Shown: positions 33,781-43,235, numbered from the stretch's first letter. The stretch is DNA of 64,000 nucleotides from Robiginitalea biformata HTCC2501 (GCF_000024125.1 NC_013222.1:2644501-2708500); one strand, 5' to 3'. Numbers and translations are program-made. The notes: generated by a model not told the origin, from the sequence alone.

Positions 33781-34629
33781 ATGGCTGAGACATACACCAT
33801 ACGGTATACAGCCGAAAATCGATACGACCACCCGGTGGTTGAAGCGAGCTGGCAGTTCCTGATCGTCCCGCTGGAGAATGCCTCCCAAAGCCTGGGTCGC
33901 GTCTTTTTTTCCAATAGCCGGGGGGCTAACTGGGAATTCTCCCAAAATGGGTTTGGATTTACCACCATCCGGGTTCGAAACCGGCACGAACTGACAGATA
34001 TAGCTTTCGAAGCCGAATTCGAGGTGCTGAAGCAACCCGACAACCCCTTTGATTTTGACCCGTCTGCAGTGCCCGACTACCGACCCGGGGATTTCCGGGA
34101 ACTTTCCTTCCGCCTGGAGCACCAGATGTTTCTAAAACCCAGCCCGCTGACCCTGCTCCCGGACTCAAAGGATTGTTTCCGTTTCGACACCGGGGTCAAT
34201 TGCATGGAAAATCTCACCCGGTTAAACGCCTGGGTGTACGAAGACCTGGACTATATGCCCGGGGAAACGGGGGTGGACACCCCGCTTTCGGATATCCTCG
34301 ATAATCGCAAAGGGGTTTGCCAGGATTTTGCGCATTTGTTTGTTGCCATTGCCCGGGAGCACGGGTTGCCCGCGCGTTACGTTTCGGGCTACCTCCATCA
34401 GGGGATGGGGTATGTGGGCGATGCCCAAATGCACGCCTGGGCGGAGGCCTTCGTACCGGGGATCGGTTGGAAGGGCTTTGACCCGACCAATAACCTCCTG
34501 GCAGCTTCGGACCACATCAAAGTGGCCCACGGGAGGGATTATTCGGATTGCGCCCCGATCAAAGGCGTGGTATTCGGGCCGGGTGGGAATAGCAGCAACC
34601 ATCAGGTGGCCGTGAGCAGCCAGCAGTAA
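33781..34629 (+). CDS. Transglutaminase-like protein of the ATP-grasp/alpha-E cluster
   Basis: 282 residues with an N-terminal beta-rich domain (YTIRYTAENRYDHPVVEASWQF, about 1-110, bacterial transglutaminase-like N-terminal) and a papain-fold core with catalytic cysteine C180 (NRKGVCQDFAHLF), histidine H219 (QMHAWAEAFVPG) and aspartate D234 (KGFDPTNN). The N-terminus lacks a signal peptide, so it acts in the cytosol. In this cluster it is expected to cleave or form amide/isopeptide bonds on the product of the ATP-grasp ligase. 42 bases downstream of the alpha-E gene. Confidence 0.9.
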   Translation: MAETYTIRYTAENRYDHPVVEASWQFLIVPLENASQSLGRVFFSNSRGANWEFSQNGFGFTTIRVRNRHELTDIAFEAEFEVLKQPDNPFDFDPSAVPDYRPGDFRELSFRLEHQMFLKPSPLTLLPDSKDCFRFDTGVNCMENLTRLNAWVYEDLDYMPGETGVDTPLSDILDNRKGVCQDFAHLFVAIAREHGLPARYVSGYLHQGMGYVGDAQMHAWAEAFVPGIGWKGFDPTNNLLAASDHIKVAHGRDYSDCAPIKGVVFGPGGNSSNHQVAVSSQQ

Positions 34630-34697
34630 ATCTGCCGGCCTGCCATGCCCCGCAATTCGCAAAAACAACTTACTTTTACACTCCAAATGCAGTACGA

Positions 34698-35790
34698 ATG
34701 AAAGAGAAATTTAAGTCTCTTATGGAACGCCTTGGCGCGTTAAGGAGGTATCTTTGACATAGGTGCCAAACGCATCGAGATTCAGAACGAAGAGGAAAAA
34801 ACGCTGGAACCCGGCTTCTGGGACGACCCGGTTGCCGCCCAGGGCTTCATGAAGCGCCTGGACACCCTCAAGGGTTGGGTGGAGGAATTCGAAACCGCCG
34901 AATCGCTCCTTTCCGACCTGGAGGTAATGGTGGAATTCCACGAGGCGGGTGAGGTAGCTGAAGAAGAAGTGGCACGGCACCTCAAACGAGCTACCGACGC
35001 CATTGAAAAACTCGAGTTCCGCAACATGCTTTCCGACGAAGGGGACGACCTCACCGCCGTGCTGCAAATCACTGCAGGCGCTGGTGGGACAGAAAGTTGC
35101 GACTGGGCATCCATGCTGATGCGCATGTACATGATGTGGTCCGAGAAAAACGGCTACAAAGTCCGGGAACTCAACTATCAGGAGGGCGACGTGGCCGGAA
35201 TTAAAACCGTCACCCTGGAAATCGAGGGGCCGTTTGCCTTTGGCTGGCTCAAGGGCGAAAACGGCGTACATCGCCTGGTCCGAATTTCCCCTTTTGACAG
35301 CAATGCAAAACGACATACTTCATTTGCCTCGGTGTATGTCTACCCGCTCGCGGACGACAGTATCGAAATCGAGATCAACCCGGCCGATATCGAAATCACT
35401 ACGGCCCGGTCCAGCGGGGCGGGGGGACAAAACGTCAACAAGGTGGAGACCAAAGTCCAACTCGTCCACAAACCTACGGGGATTCAGATTTCCTGTTCGG
35501 ACTCCCGGAGCCAGCACGACAACCGGGCGACTGCCCTGAAAATGCTGAAATCCCAGCTTTACGAGATTGAACTGCGCAAGAAGCAGGAAGCCCGGGAAGC
35601 GATCGAATCGTCCAAAATGAAGATTGAATGGGGCTCGCAAATCCGCAACTACGTCATGCATCCCTATAAGCTGGTCAAGGACGTGCGTACCGGGGAGGAA
35701 ACCGGAAATGTGGATGCGGTAATGGACGGGGAGATCAATGACTTCCTGAAGGCCTTTTTGATGATGACCGGGCAGGAAAATTCCGCCTGA
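34698..35790 (+). CDS. prfB: Peptide chain release factor 2 with programmed +1 frameshift
   Basis: RF2 ends translation at UGA and UAA. The gene is split: a 19-codon zero-frame part from the ATG at 34698 ends at a TGA at 34755-34757, and the rest (34756-35790) is in the +1 frame. The site reads AGG AGG TAT CTT TGA C, the classic prfB frameshift signal. Joined as 34698..34754 and 34756..35790 it gives 363 residues, normal for RF2. The anticodon-like SPF tripeptide ([12 protein letters not shown]) identifies RF2 rather than RF1 and the catalytic GGQ is in [12 protein letters not shown]. The frameshift makes expression depend on RF2 level. Downstream ArsC-like gene is 30 bases away. Confidence 0.97.
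34743..34758 (+). promoter_or_regulatory. prfB programmed +1 frameshift site
   Basis: AGGAGG (internal Shine-Dalgarno-like, 34743-34748), 3 bases, then the slippery CTT T and stop TGA followed by C. The weak UGAC stop context and the SD-like element at the optimal distance are the two known stimulators of prfB frameshifting. Confidence 0.95.
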
Positions 35791-35820
35791 GACCCCTGGC
35801 AACCCTAAGAAATCACCGAC

Positions 35821-36168
35821 ATGTACACAATTTATCACAACCCCCGCTGCCGGAAATCCCGGGAGGGCCTGGCCATCCTGGAAGCATCCGGGAAACCCTT
35901 TGAAATTGTCCGTTACCTGGACGACCCGCCTACCGGGGCAACCCTGCGGGAATTGCTCGACAAACTCGGTATGCCCGCCCGCTCGCTGATCCGGACCGGG
36001 GAAGCTGTTTGGAAAGCGTCTTATAAAGGGAAGGAATTGAGCGAAGAGGAATTGATCGCTGCCATGTCCGAGCACCCAAAACTCATTGAGCGGCCCATAG
36101 TTGCCAGCGAATCGAAAGCCGTCCTGGGCCGGCCGCCCGAGGCGATCAAAGATTTTCTTACTAACTGA
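35821..36168 (+). CDS. ArsC/Spx-like thioredoxin-fold protein
   Basis: 115 residues with the ArsC-type active site loop HNPRCRKSREGLAILE: the cysteine at position 10 followed by four residues then R, where E. coli ArsC has CGTSRN. C-terminal block ERPIVASESKAVLGRPPEAI is the ArsC signature (RPIVV…A.lgRPpe). Annotated in the family as glutaredoxin-type arsenate reductase, but without arsenic-resistance neighbours it may well be a general thiol-disulphide protein of YffB type. 30 bases after prfB. Confidence 0.8.
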   Translation: MYTIYHNPRCRKSREGLAILEASGKPFEIVRYLDDPPTGATLRELLDKLGMPARSLIRTGEAVWKASYKGKELSEEELIAAMSEHPKLIERPIVASESKAVLGRPPEAIKDFLTN

Positions 36169-36263
36169 TTACCAGTTTGTTTAATCGAAATTTGGGTTTT
36201 AACAAACATTTAACCAAAAGCAGTTAAACCCTGCACCTTGTAAACTATCTAAAGAAACGACAC

Positions 36264-36719
36264 ATGAGAACGCGTGTTTTACTGACATTCCTGTTACTCG
36301 GAGGGCTGTTTGCAGCCGAAGCCCAATACGGCTACGGGGCGAATCCCTATTACGGCGGACGCCGACGCAATGTCGTCCCGCAGGCGGAAGCCCCTCCCAA
36401 AGAAGTAGCGCCCAAAACTGCCGAGGAACTGGTCTCGGAAGAAATGCCCGAAATCATCCAGGCGGTGGGACTGAACGACTTTGAAGCTGCCGTAGTTTCC
36501 TCCATCCTCACCAAATATGTGCAGAAAAGGATGGAATTGCGGATCCTGGAACTCTCCCCGGAAGCAACCCGGGAGGCGCTGGAGCGGCTGGGTATCGAAC
36601 AGCGGAAGGAGCTCGAAGAGGGGCTGCCGCAGGACAAGTACCAGGCGATGATTGAACTGGAGGAAAATCGGTATAACACAAAAAAGTTCAAAAAGAAAAA
36701 ACGAAAGAAGAAAACCTAG
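36264..36719 (+). CDS. Secreted basic-tailed protein of unknown function
   Basis: 151 residues: signal peptide MRTRVLLTFLLLGGLFAAEAQ, a Gly/Tyr-rich mature N-terminus (YGYGANPYYGGRRR), a helical middle (about 55-125, VSEEMPEIIQAVGLNDFEAAVVSSILTKYVQKRMELRI) and a lysine-rich C-terminus (KKFKKKKRKKKT). Only 6 bases separate it from the outer-membrane receptor gene, so the two are co-expressed and may work together. I recognise no family. The lysine-rich end suggests binding to an acidic surface. Confidence 0.7.
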   Translation: MRTRVLLTFLLLGGLFAAEAQYGYGANPYYGGRRRNVVPQAEAPPKEVAPKTAEELVSEEMPEIIQAVGLNDFEAAVVSSILTKYVQKRMELRILELSPEATREALERLGIEQRKELEEGLPQDKYQAMIELEENRYNTKKFKKKKRKKKT

Positions 36720-36725
36720 AACTTC

Positions 36726-39221
36726 ATGAGACACTTCCTTATCCTGCTCTTTGCAGCAATTTCCCTGAACCTGCAGGCTCAACGACCCCAGGGTCCGGGA
36801 GAAAAAAGCATCACACTAACCGGTACAGTACTGGATCAGGATACAGGAAGACCCCTGGAGTACGCTACCCTCGTCCTTCAAAAAGTGGGCGAACCGTCGA
36901 ATGTCACCGGCGGTATTACCGACATTGACGGGAAATTCAACGTGACAACCGAACCCGGTCGATACAACATCCGGGTGGAATACATCTCCTACCTCCCCTA
37001 CACCCTGGACAACCAGCTATTGAGGCAATCCCGGGACCTCGGTGAAATTCGCATGGCGATCAACGCCCAGGAGCTGGATGCCGTGGAGGTCGTCGGGGAA
37101 CGCACCACCGTGGAAGTCCGGCTGGACAAGAAAATCTACAATATCGGGAAAGACCTCACCAACAGCGGGGCCACTATCTCCGACGCCCTGAACAACGTCC
37201 CCTCGGTTACCGTAGACGTGGAAGGCGCCATCAGCCTCCGGGGAAACGAAAACGTCCGGATCCTGATCAACGGCAAGCCGTCTGCCCTGGCCGGCTTCGG
37301 CTCTACCGAGGCCCTGCAGCAATTGCCGGCCGACGCCATTGAGCGCGTTGAGGTAATCACCAGCCCCTCTGCCCGGTACGATGCAGAAGGGACTGCCGGT
37401 ATCTTGAATATCGTTCTCAGGAAGGAAAAAACACTGGGTTTCAACGGCTCGGTAAATACCTATATCGGGGTGCCCGTGAATTCGGGCATAACGGCCAACG
37501 GAAATATCCGTACCGACGCTTTCAACTTGTTCAGCACGCTGGGCTACCGCTACCGGGATGCCCCGGGCAACGGGTATTTCGACAACTCCTACACCTCGGG
37601 TTCCTTTGACCGGATCATCGAGGACCGGGATATCAACCGATTGAACAGAGGGCTCAACTGGAATATCGGGATGGAATACTTCCTCAACGACCAGTCCAGC
37701 CTTACCGGGAGTTTCTTTTACCGGTTGGGGAATGACGACGACCAGACAGACAACAATACCACCCGTTTCGTCGGTTCGGAAATCGATAGCCGGACACTGC
37801 GGCAGGAACTCGAGTCCGAGGACGACCGGAGCTATCAGTGGTCGCTGAATTACACGAACAATTTTAACGATGACGGACACAAGCTTACCGCCGATGTCCA
37901 GATTGGGCGCGACCGGGAAGACGTCGCCACGGTGATTGAGGAGCGCACCACCTTCCCCCAGGATGGCCTGGTGGCCCTGGAAAATGTTGCCCAGGAGGAG
38001 AATTCAAACGAATATCTCATCCAGGCCGATTATGTCCTCCCGATGGGTGAATCCCAATTTGAGGCCGGATTTCGGTTTGACCTGGAGGAGGAGATCACCA
38101 GTTTCCGCCTCGACTCCCTGGACCGGGCCAGCGGGCAGTTCGTGGTCAACGAGTTGCTGACCAACACTTTTACCTACAATGAGGATGTCTATGCGGCCTA
38201 TACCCAATACGGGAGTAAAATCGGGAAATTTTCCTTCCTGCTCGGGCTCCGGTTGGAGAATACGCGCCTGAGGGGCGAATTGGAATCGGAATTTGACCCC
38301 ACCGCCCTGGAAGAGGAACTCGGGGTAGATGTGGATGTGAATTTCGACAAGAATTACCTGGGGCTCTTCCCGACGGTGAACCTGATCTATGAAATTGGGG
38401 AGAACGAGAATATTTCCCTGGGGTATAACCGCCGGATCAACCGTCCCCGGGGCTGGTTTATCAACCCGTTCCCTTCCCGGGACTCGCGTACGAACGTTTT
38501 CCAGGGAAACCCCGACCTGAACCCGGCCTTTTCGAATACTTTCGATTTAGGCTACCTGAAGCGCTGGGATAAACTGACCTTCAATACCTCCGTCTATTAC
38601 CAGCGGGAAACGGATTCCTTTGAACGTATCCAGGAATCCACCGGGCAGACTACCACAGATGGGATCGACATCATCCGCTCCATCCCGATCAACCTGTCTA
38701 CCAACCAGCGGTACGGGGGCGAGGCGAGTATCCTGTTTAACCCCTCCCGGAAATTCCGGATCAACTCGAGCTTCAACATCTTCCGGTTTGTGAACGAAGG
38801 CTTCTTCAACGGCGTGGATTACGGGGCTGAGAACACCAGCTGGTTTGCCCGCCTGGGATCCAAGGTCACGCTGCCTGCCGCCATCGAATGGCAGACAAAT
38901 GCCTTTTATTTCGGCCCGCGCCAGAATGCCATCACGGATACCAAGGGGATTTTCTCCCTGAACCTGGCTTTTAGCAAGGATATCATTGAAGACAATGGCA
39001 CGATTACCTTGAACGTCAACGATTTTTTCAACTCCAGGAAGCGCCGTTCCTTTACCGAAACCGAATTCTTTACCTCGGACAGCGAATTCCAGTGGCGGCA
39101 ACGCTCCGTGACCTTTTCGTTTATCTACCGCTTCAATGAACAGAAAAAGCGGAATGCCGGCCGCGGGGGCAATGGAAACTTCGATGACGATGGGGAATTC
39201 GAAGGCGGTTCGGGTTCCTGA
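36726..39221 (+). CDS. TonB-dependent-receptor-like outer-membrane protein (OMP_b-brl_3)
   Basis: 831 residues: signal peptide (MRHFLILLFAAISLNLQAQ), carboxypeptidase-regulatory-like domain (about 32-110, TGTVLDQDTGRPLEYATLVLQ … GKFNVTTEPGRYNIRVEYISYLPY), plug (about 125-225, VEVVGERTTVEVRLDKKIYNIGKDL … GAISLRGNENVRILINGKPSAL) and a beta-barrel of the OMP_b-brl_3 type, with blocks such as YNRRINRPRGWFINPFPSRD. No obvious TonB box at the mature N-terminus. C-terminus is a low-complexity Gly/Asp tail (GRGGNGNFDDDGEFEGG). Substrate unknown. Preceded by the secreted basic protein. Confidence 0.88.
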   Translation: MRHFLILLFAAISLNLQAQRPQGPGEKSITLTGTVLDQDTGRPLEYATLVLQKVGEPSNVTGGITDIDGKFNVTTEPGRYNIRVEYISYLPYTLDNQLLRQSRDLGEIRMAINAQELDAVEVVGERTTVEVRLDKKIYNIGKDLTNSGATISDALNNVPSVTVDVEGAISLRGNENVRILINGKPSALAGFGSTEALQQLPADAIERVEVITSPSARYDAEGTAGILNIVLRKEKTLGFNGSVNTYIGVPVNSGITANGNIRTDAFNLFSTLGYRYRDAPGNGYFDNSYTSGSFDRIIEDRDINRLNRGLNWNIGMEYFLNDQSSLTGSFFYRLGNDDDQTDNNTTRFVGSEIDSRTLRQELESEDDRSYQWSLNYTNNFNDDGHKLTADVQIGRDREDVATVIEERTTFPQDGLVALENVAQEENSNEYLIQADYVLPMGESQFEAGFRFDLEEEITSFRLDSLDRASGQFVVNELLTNTFTYNEDVYAAYTQYGSKIGKFSFLLGLRLENTRLRGELESEFDPTALEEELGVDVDVNFDKNYLGLFPTVNLIYEIGENENISLGYNRRINRPRGWFINPFPSRDSRTNVFQGNPDLNPAFSNTFDLGYLKRWDKLTFNTSVYYQRETDSFERIQESTGQTTTDGIDIIRSIPINLSTNQRYGGEASILFNPSRKFRINSSFNIFRFVNEGFFNGVDYGAENTSWFARLGSKVTLPAAIEWQTNAFYFGPRQNAITDTKGIFSLNLAFSKDIIEDNGTITLNVNDFFNSRKRRSFTETEFFTSDSEFQWRQRSVTFSFIYRFNEQKKRNAGRGGNGNFDDDGEFEGGSGS

Positions 39222-39349
39222 GCCCCGGAACTATGGCCTGTGCAACGCTTCAAGTCCGGGCGCAACACATAAAGCCCGGGCGGTGCGCCTTACGAGCGCC
39301 TTCCGGTGAACAGCCGCAAGCGCTGCCAATCACATAGAGACCAAATGCA

Positions 39350-39380
39350 AAAAGAGCGGGAAAACATCCCGCTCTTTTTT
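39350..39380. terminator. Bidirectional intrinsic terminator
   Basis: AAAGAGCGGG (39351-39360) pairs with CCCGCTCTTT (39368-39377), followed by further T to 39380 and preceded by A on the other side. It ends the receptor transcript on the plus strand and the 58-residue gene on the minus strand. Confidence 0.85.
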
Positions 39381-39420
39381 CGTATTTTTCTTAATTCTTG
39401 TCCGGAATCGACCCGGGATG

Positions 39421-39597
39421 TTATGCCTGGCGGCGACGCGCTTTCTTCGCCTCGCGCCGCTCTTTCCAGAGTTCAAGCAGGTTGCCCCCCAGCCAATAAG
39501 GTACTACAAAAGCCAGCAGGAAGATCATCAGCCAGAAACCGATGGTAACGATGGTTAAAAAGGCCAGGAAGCCGAGGTATTGGTCGAACTCAAACAT
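39421..39597 (-). CDS. 58-residue membrane protein
   Basis: A short frame read on the minus strand: acidic N-terminus (MFEFDQYLG), a single long membrane helix (FLTIVTIGFWLMIFLLAFVVPYWL), then a basic tail (LWKERREAKKARRRQA), the classic N-out/C-in topology. It has an excellent promoter (39616-39647) directly upstream and a terminator downstream (39350-39380), so it forms a complete single-gene unit. I recognise no named family; a small inner-membrane accessory protein. Confidence 0.75.
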   Translation of the reverse strand: MFEFDQYLGFLAFLTIVTIGFWLMIFLLAFVVPYWLGGNLLELWKERREAKKARRRQA

Positions 39598-39615
39598 ATC
39601 GTTAGCTTTTCACCA

Positions 39616-39647
39616 CAAAGATAGTGGGAATCGGACCAATCCTACAA
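39616..39647 (-). promoter_or_regulatory. Promoter of the 58-residue membrane protein
   Basis: Minus strand TATCTTTG (39623-39616) with TTG (39647-39645) 21 bases upstream. The start codon lies 19 bases downstream, giving a leader of about 10 bases as in many genes of this phylum. Confidence 0.6.
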
Positions 39648-39711
39648 ATCAAATGCAAAAAAAACATCTCTCCCCCACCCGCGCCTCCACGGAAATTTTG
39701 GGCTGAATCCG

Positions 39712-39719
39712 TACCTTTG
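39712..39719 (+). promoter_or_regulatory. Candidate -7 element (TACCTTTG) for fumC
   Basis: TACCTTTG matches TAnnTTTG and ends 17 bases before the fumC ATG. No good -33 TTG. Confidence 0.45.
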
Positions 39720-39735
39720 GGTAAAATACCCAAAC

Positions 39736-41136
39736 ATGGAATACCGTACAGAAAAAGACACCATGGGCACCGTGCAGGTGCCCGCCGACAAATATTGGGG
39801 CGCCCAGACCGAGCGCTCCCGGAACAACTTTAAAATCGGGCCGCCCGCGTCCATGCCGCTGGAAATCGTCTATGGCTTCGCCTACCTGAAAAAAGCGGCC
39901 GCCTACGCAAATTGCGACCTCGGGGTGCTCCCGGAGGAAAAGCGCGACCTGATCGGCCGGGTTTGCGACGAAATCCTGGAGGGAAAACACGACGACCAGT
40001 TCCCGCTGGTCATCTGGCAGACCGGTTCGGGCACCCAGAGCAACATGAACGTGAACGAGGTGATCGCCAATCGGGCCCACGAACTGGCCGGTCACACAAT
40101 TGGCGAGGGGGAGAAAACGCTCCAGCCCAACGACGATGTGAACAAGTCCCAGTCGTCGAACGACACCTTCCCCACCGGGATGCACATTGCGGTTTACAAA
40201 AAACTCGTGGATGTGACCCTGCCCGGAGTCCGGGCACTGCGGGATACCCTGCAGGCTAAGTCGGAGGCGTTTATGGACGTAGTCAAGATTGGAAGGACCC
40301 ACCTGATGGATGCCACCCCGCTGACCCTGGGCCAGGAGTTTTCAGGCTATGTGGCCCAGCTCAATTTTGGGATCCGGGCCCTGGAGAATACGCTGGACCA
40401 CCTTTCGGAACTCGCCCTGGGAGGTACAGCCGTGGGCACCGGCCTGAACACGCCCAAAGGATACGACGTTAAAGTGGCCGGGTATATCGCCGAGTTCACT
40501 GGTTTGCCTTTCAAGACAGCGGGTAATAAGTTTGAGGCCCTGGCAGCCCACGACGCACTGGTGGAAACCCACGGCGCCCTGAAACAACTGGCGGTTTCCC
40601 TGAATAAAATCGCCAACGATATTCGCATGATGGCCTCCGGCCCGCGTTCCGGAATCGGGGAGATCATTATCCCGGCCAACGAACCCGGGAGCTCTATTAT
40701 GCCCGGCAAAGTGAATCCCACCCAGTGCGAAGCGCTCACCATGGTTTGTGCCCAGGTAATGGGCAACGACGTGGCCGTCACTGTAGGCGGCACGCAGGGG
40801 CATTACGAATTAAACGTCTTCAAACCGGTAATGGCCGCAAATGTCCTGCAGTCCGCCCGGTTGATCGGGGATGCCTGCCGGAGTTTTGAAGCGCATTGTG
40901 CCTCGGGCATCGAACCCAACCGGGATACCATCGAAAAGCTCCTGAACAATTCGCTGATGCTGGTCACCGCCCTGAATACGAAAATCGGGTATTACAAGGC
41001 CGCCGAAATTGCCAATGCGGCCCATAAAAACGGGACGACCCTCAAAGAAGAGGCCGTACGCCTCGGATATGTAACCGAAGCCGAATACGACCAGTGGGTC
41101 CGGCCGGAAGATATGGTGGGCAGCCTGGACAAATAG
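39736..41136 (+). CDS. fumC: Fumarate hydratase class II
   Basis: 466 residues, the standard length of the iron-independent fumarase, a cytosolic homotetramer converting fumarate to malate in the TCA cycle. Signature [17 protein letters not shown] holds the catalytic serine loop; [14 protein letters not shown] and [22 protein letters not shown] are the other two conserved active-site regions (with the catalytic histidine in the latter). N-terminus [23 protein letters not shown] is typical. Monocistronic: its own promoter element and a strong terminator at 41172-41203. Confidence 0.97.
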   Translation: MEYRTEKDTMGTVQVPADKYWGAQTERSRNNFKIGPPASMPLEIVYGFAYLKKAAAYANCDLGVLPEEKRDLIGRVCDEILEGKHDDQFPLVIWQTGSGTQSNMNVNEVIANRAHELAGHTIGEGEKTLQPNDDVNKSQSSNDTFPTGMHIAVYKKLVDVTLPGVRALRDTLQAKSEAFMDVVKIGRTHLMDATPLTLGQEFSGYVAQLNFGIRALENTLDHLSELALGGTAVGTGLNTPKGYDVKVAGYIAEFTGLPFKTAGNKFEALAAHDALVETHGALKQLAVSLNKIANDIRMMASGPRSGIGEIIIPANEPGSSIMPGKVNPTQCEALTMVCAQVMGNDVAVTVGGTQGHYELNVFKPVMAANVLQSARLIGDACRSFEAHCASGIEPNRDTIEKLLNNSLMLVTALNTKIGYYKAAEIANAAHKNGTTLKEEAVRLGYVTEAEYDQWVRPEDMVGSLDK

Positions 41137-41171
41137 CTGCTTATCCTTACCGGAAATCCCTATTTAACATC

Positions 41172-41203
41172 AAAAAGCCGCCCGGGTTGGGCGGCTTTTT
41201 TTT
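41172..41203. terminator. Strong intrinsic terminator of fumC
   Basis: AAAAAGCCGCCC pairs with GGGCGGC followed by eight T (41196-41203), 5-base loop. It also has an A-run on the left and so can serve the convergent coiled-coil gene. Confidence 0.92.
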
Positions 41204-41224
41204 CGCTTAAGTGAATCGTGTGTA

Positions 41225-42112
41225 TTACTTCAGCTCGAACTTGTTCGTGCCGAGGAGTGTTAAGCGATCGTCGTATACATTCACCATGTAGTTGCCTTCC
41301 GCGAATTCACCGGAGTAGTTGCTCACGTAGTCACATACGTCCAGCGCGCTGTTCTCGTAGTAGAAATTCGTGGCTTTCGTATAGGTGATGGTAGGGCCGT
41401 CTTCCACAGAGGTGGTATTGCTGCCTCCCATTACGTTCCCCTGGGGGTCCAGCACCTCGATGTAGAATTCCCGGTCACCGGCTTCGGCAATGACGTTGTC
41501 GGCAACGGTAAAGCAAACCTTGATCTTGTCCGTACGGCGCGCACGGGAAGTGGAAGCCAGGTTGCCGTTGTTCCGCTCGCGGACGGCGTCTACGGAGAAC
41601 TGGGTCAGGTTCAGGGCAGAGCCGCGCTCAACAGCATCCGCCAGCTGCGTATTCTGAACAACCAGGGAATCGTTGAATACCGTCTGCTTCTCCAGCTCGG
41701 TAAACGTGCTGTCGCGCTGCATGGCAATCAGTGTGTTGGACTCGCGCAGGGAGTCTACCTGGCGGAGCAGCTCTTCGCGCTCCTGCTTCAGGATGGATAC
41801 CTGGCGACGGTAGCGGGAAAGTGTTGACAGGTCGGCCTTCATTGCCTTAACGCTGTCGATGTATTTGGCGATATTGTCCCGGGCGGCAACCAGTTCCTCA
41901 TTGGTGGCGTTGCTTTCCAGAATCGCCTTGTCGTATTCGGACTTCAGGCTGTTCAGGTCTTCTACTACCAGCTCTTTCTCCTGGGTCAGTACGGCCTCAT
42001 TCTTTTTTTTCTCCTGGTAAAGGCTGACCGTGTAAATAATCGTCCCGAGCAGGATGACTCCCAACAGACCGGCAATTACCTTCAATCCATTATTGTTTTT
42101 TGTCTCTGACAT
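41225..42112 (-). CDS. Membrane-anchored coiled-coil protein
   Basis: 295 residues: short polar N-terminus, one membrane helix (LKVIAGLLGVILLGTIIYTVSLY), a long coiled coil (about 35-165, with heptad-like KSEYDKAILES, LKQEREELLRQVDSLRE) and a C-terminal beta-rich domain of about 105 residues (IKVCFTVADNVIAEAGDREFYIEVLDPQGNVMGG). The outside domain looks like a secretin/adhesin-type sandwich but I cannot name it. Often annotated as a chromosome-segregation-like protein because of the coiled coil, which I do not support. No operon partner. Confidence 0.65.
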   Translation of the reverse strand: MSETKNNNGLKVIAGLLGVILLGTIIYTVSLYQEKKKNEAVLTQEKELVVEDLNSLKSEYDKAILESNATNEELVAARDNIAKYIDSVKAMKADLSTLSRYRRQVSILKQEREELLRQVDSLRESNTLIAMQRDSTFTELEKQTVFNDSLVVQNTQLADAVERGSALNLTQFSVDAVRERNNGNLASTSRARRTDKIKVCFTVADNVIAEAGDREFYIEVLDPQGNVMGGSNTTSVEDGPTITYTKATNFYYENSALDVCDYVSNYSGEFAEGNYMVNVYDDRLTLLGTNKFELK

Positions 42113-42274
42113 AGTGATAAAAATTAATTTCTTCGTTTTTGGTTTTTTGTTTGTACCACTCTATATACGACCCAGGGCCCGGTCTTAGATTTCTCAAAAG
42201 CCTAAAATCCGTGCTTTTTTTCGCTCAGCCCCCTGAATACCGTATCTTTAAGGAAAGAAAAAATCAAGATTTTT

Positions 42275-43111
42275 ATGAAAATAAATCAAAATACCCGGCT
42301 GCACCGCCTGATCGTACCCGCCTTGCCATTGCTCGCGGTCCTGATTCTTTTCACTGCCTGCAAGGAGGATAAGAAAGCAGATACGCCCCCGGACACTCAG
42401 GCAGAATCCGCGGAGCCCGGAACAACTGAAGCGTCCGCGGACTTACCCGTCGTACATCCTGTTTCCCATGCCACTGCCGTCCTGGAATGGGACGGTACCA
42501 CCATTTATATCGACCCGGTTGGCGATGCCGCCCGCTTTACCGGTTACGACGCCCCGGACATTGTCCTGGTAACGGATATCCACGGCGACCACTTCAGTTC
42601 CGGGACCCTCGAGGCCCTGCCCCTTGAAGATGCCCGGCTGATTGTCCCGCAAGCCGTCGCCGAACAAATGCAGGATGCCCTGGCCGCCCAGGCGGAAATC
42701 CTACCGAACGGCTCTGAACTGGAGGCCTCCGGGATCCGCATCACCGCCATCCCCATGTACAACCTTCGGGAAGAGGCATTGGATTTCCATACAAAAGGGC
42801 GGGGCAACGGATACATTCTGGAGAAAAACGGTACGCGCGTGTACTTTTCAGGGGATACCGAGGACATCCCGGAAATGCGCTCCCTGAAGGGGATCGATAT
42901 GGCATTTGTCTGTATGAACCTTCCCTATACGATGCCCGTGGAAAGTGCCGCCAACGCGGTTTTGGCATTTGCACCCGAACGGGTCTACCCCTACCACTAC
43001 CGGGGCAACCCGGATGTCAGCGATACCGGGAAGTTTCGGGAGCTCGTGGAAGCCGGCAACCCCGAAATCGAGGTAGTCCAACTCGACTGGTACCCGGGGG
43101 AGGATTATTGA
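42275..43111 (+). CDS. MBL-fold hydrolase lipoprotein (UlaG-like)
   Basis: 278 residues. Lipoprotein signal with lipobox LFTAC (cysteine 28) and a Pro/Glu/Thr linker, so the protein is membrane-anchored in the periplasm or outer membrane. The domain that follows has the UlaG-type metallo-beta-lactamase motif TDIHGDHF (H-x-G-D-H), FSGDTEDIPEM for the second metal site and a C-terminal YPYHYRG histidine. Normally this family is cytosolic; lipoprotein forms are common in Bacteroidota. Substrate unknown. A near-consensus TATCTTTA element lies 25 bases upstream. Confidence 0.82.
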   Translation: MKINQNTRLHRLIVPALPLLAVLILFTACKEDKKADTPPDTQAESAEPGTTEASADLPVVHPVSHATAVLEWDGTTIYIDPVGDAARFTGYDAPDIVLVTDIHGDHFSSGTLEALPLEDARLIVPQAVAEQMQDALAAQAEILPNGSELEASGIRITAIPMYNLREEALDFHTKGRGNGYILEKNGTRVYFSGDTEDIPEMRSLKGIDMAFVCMNLPYTMPVESAANAVLAFAPERVYPYHYRGNPDVSDTGKFRELVEAGNPEIEVVQLDWYPGEDY

Positions 43112-43235
43112 ATTCGGGGCTGTTGGGCAGCCAGTCCTTAGAAATAGAATTGCCTGATGTAACAATTAATCGATTCCTACGTCTAATTCACCGGGCTCCC
43201 CGGCCCGGTACTCCAATTGAATAAATTTCCGATTT

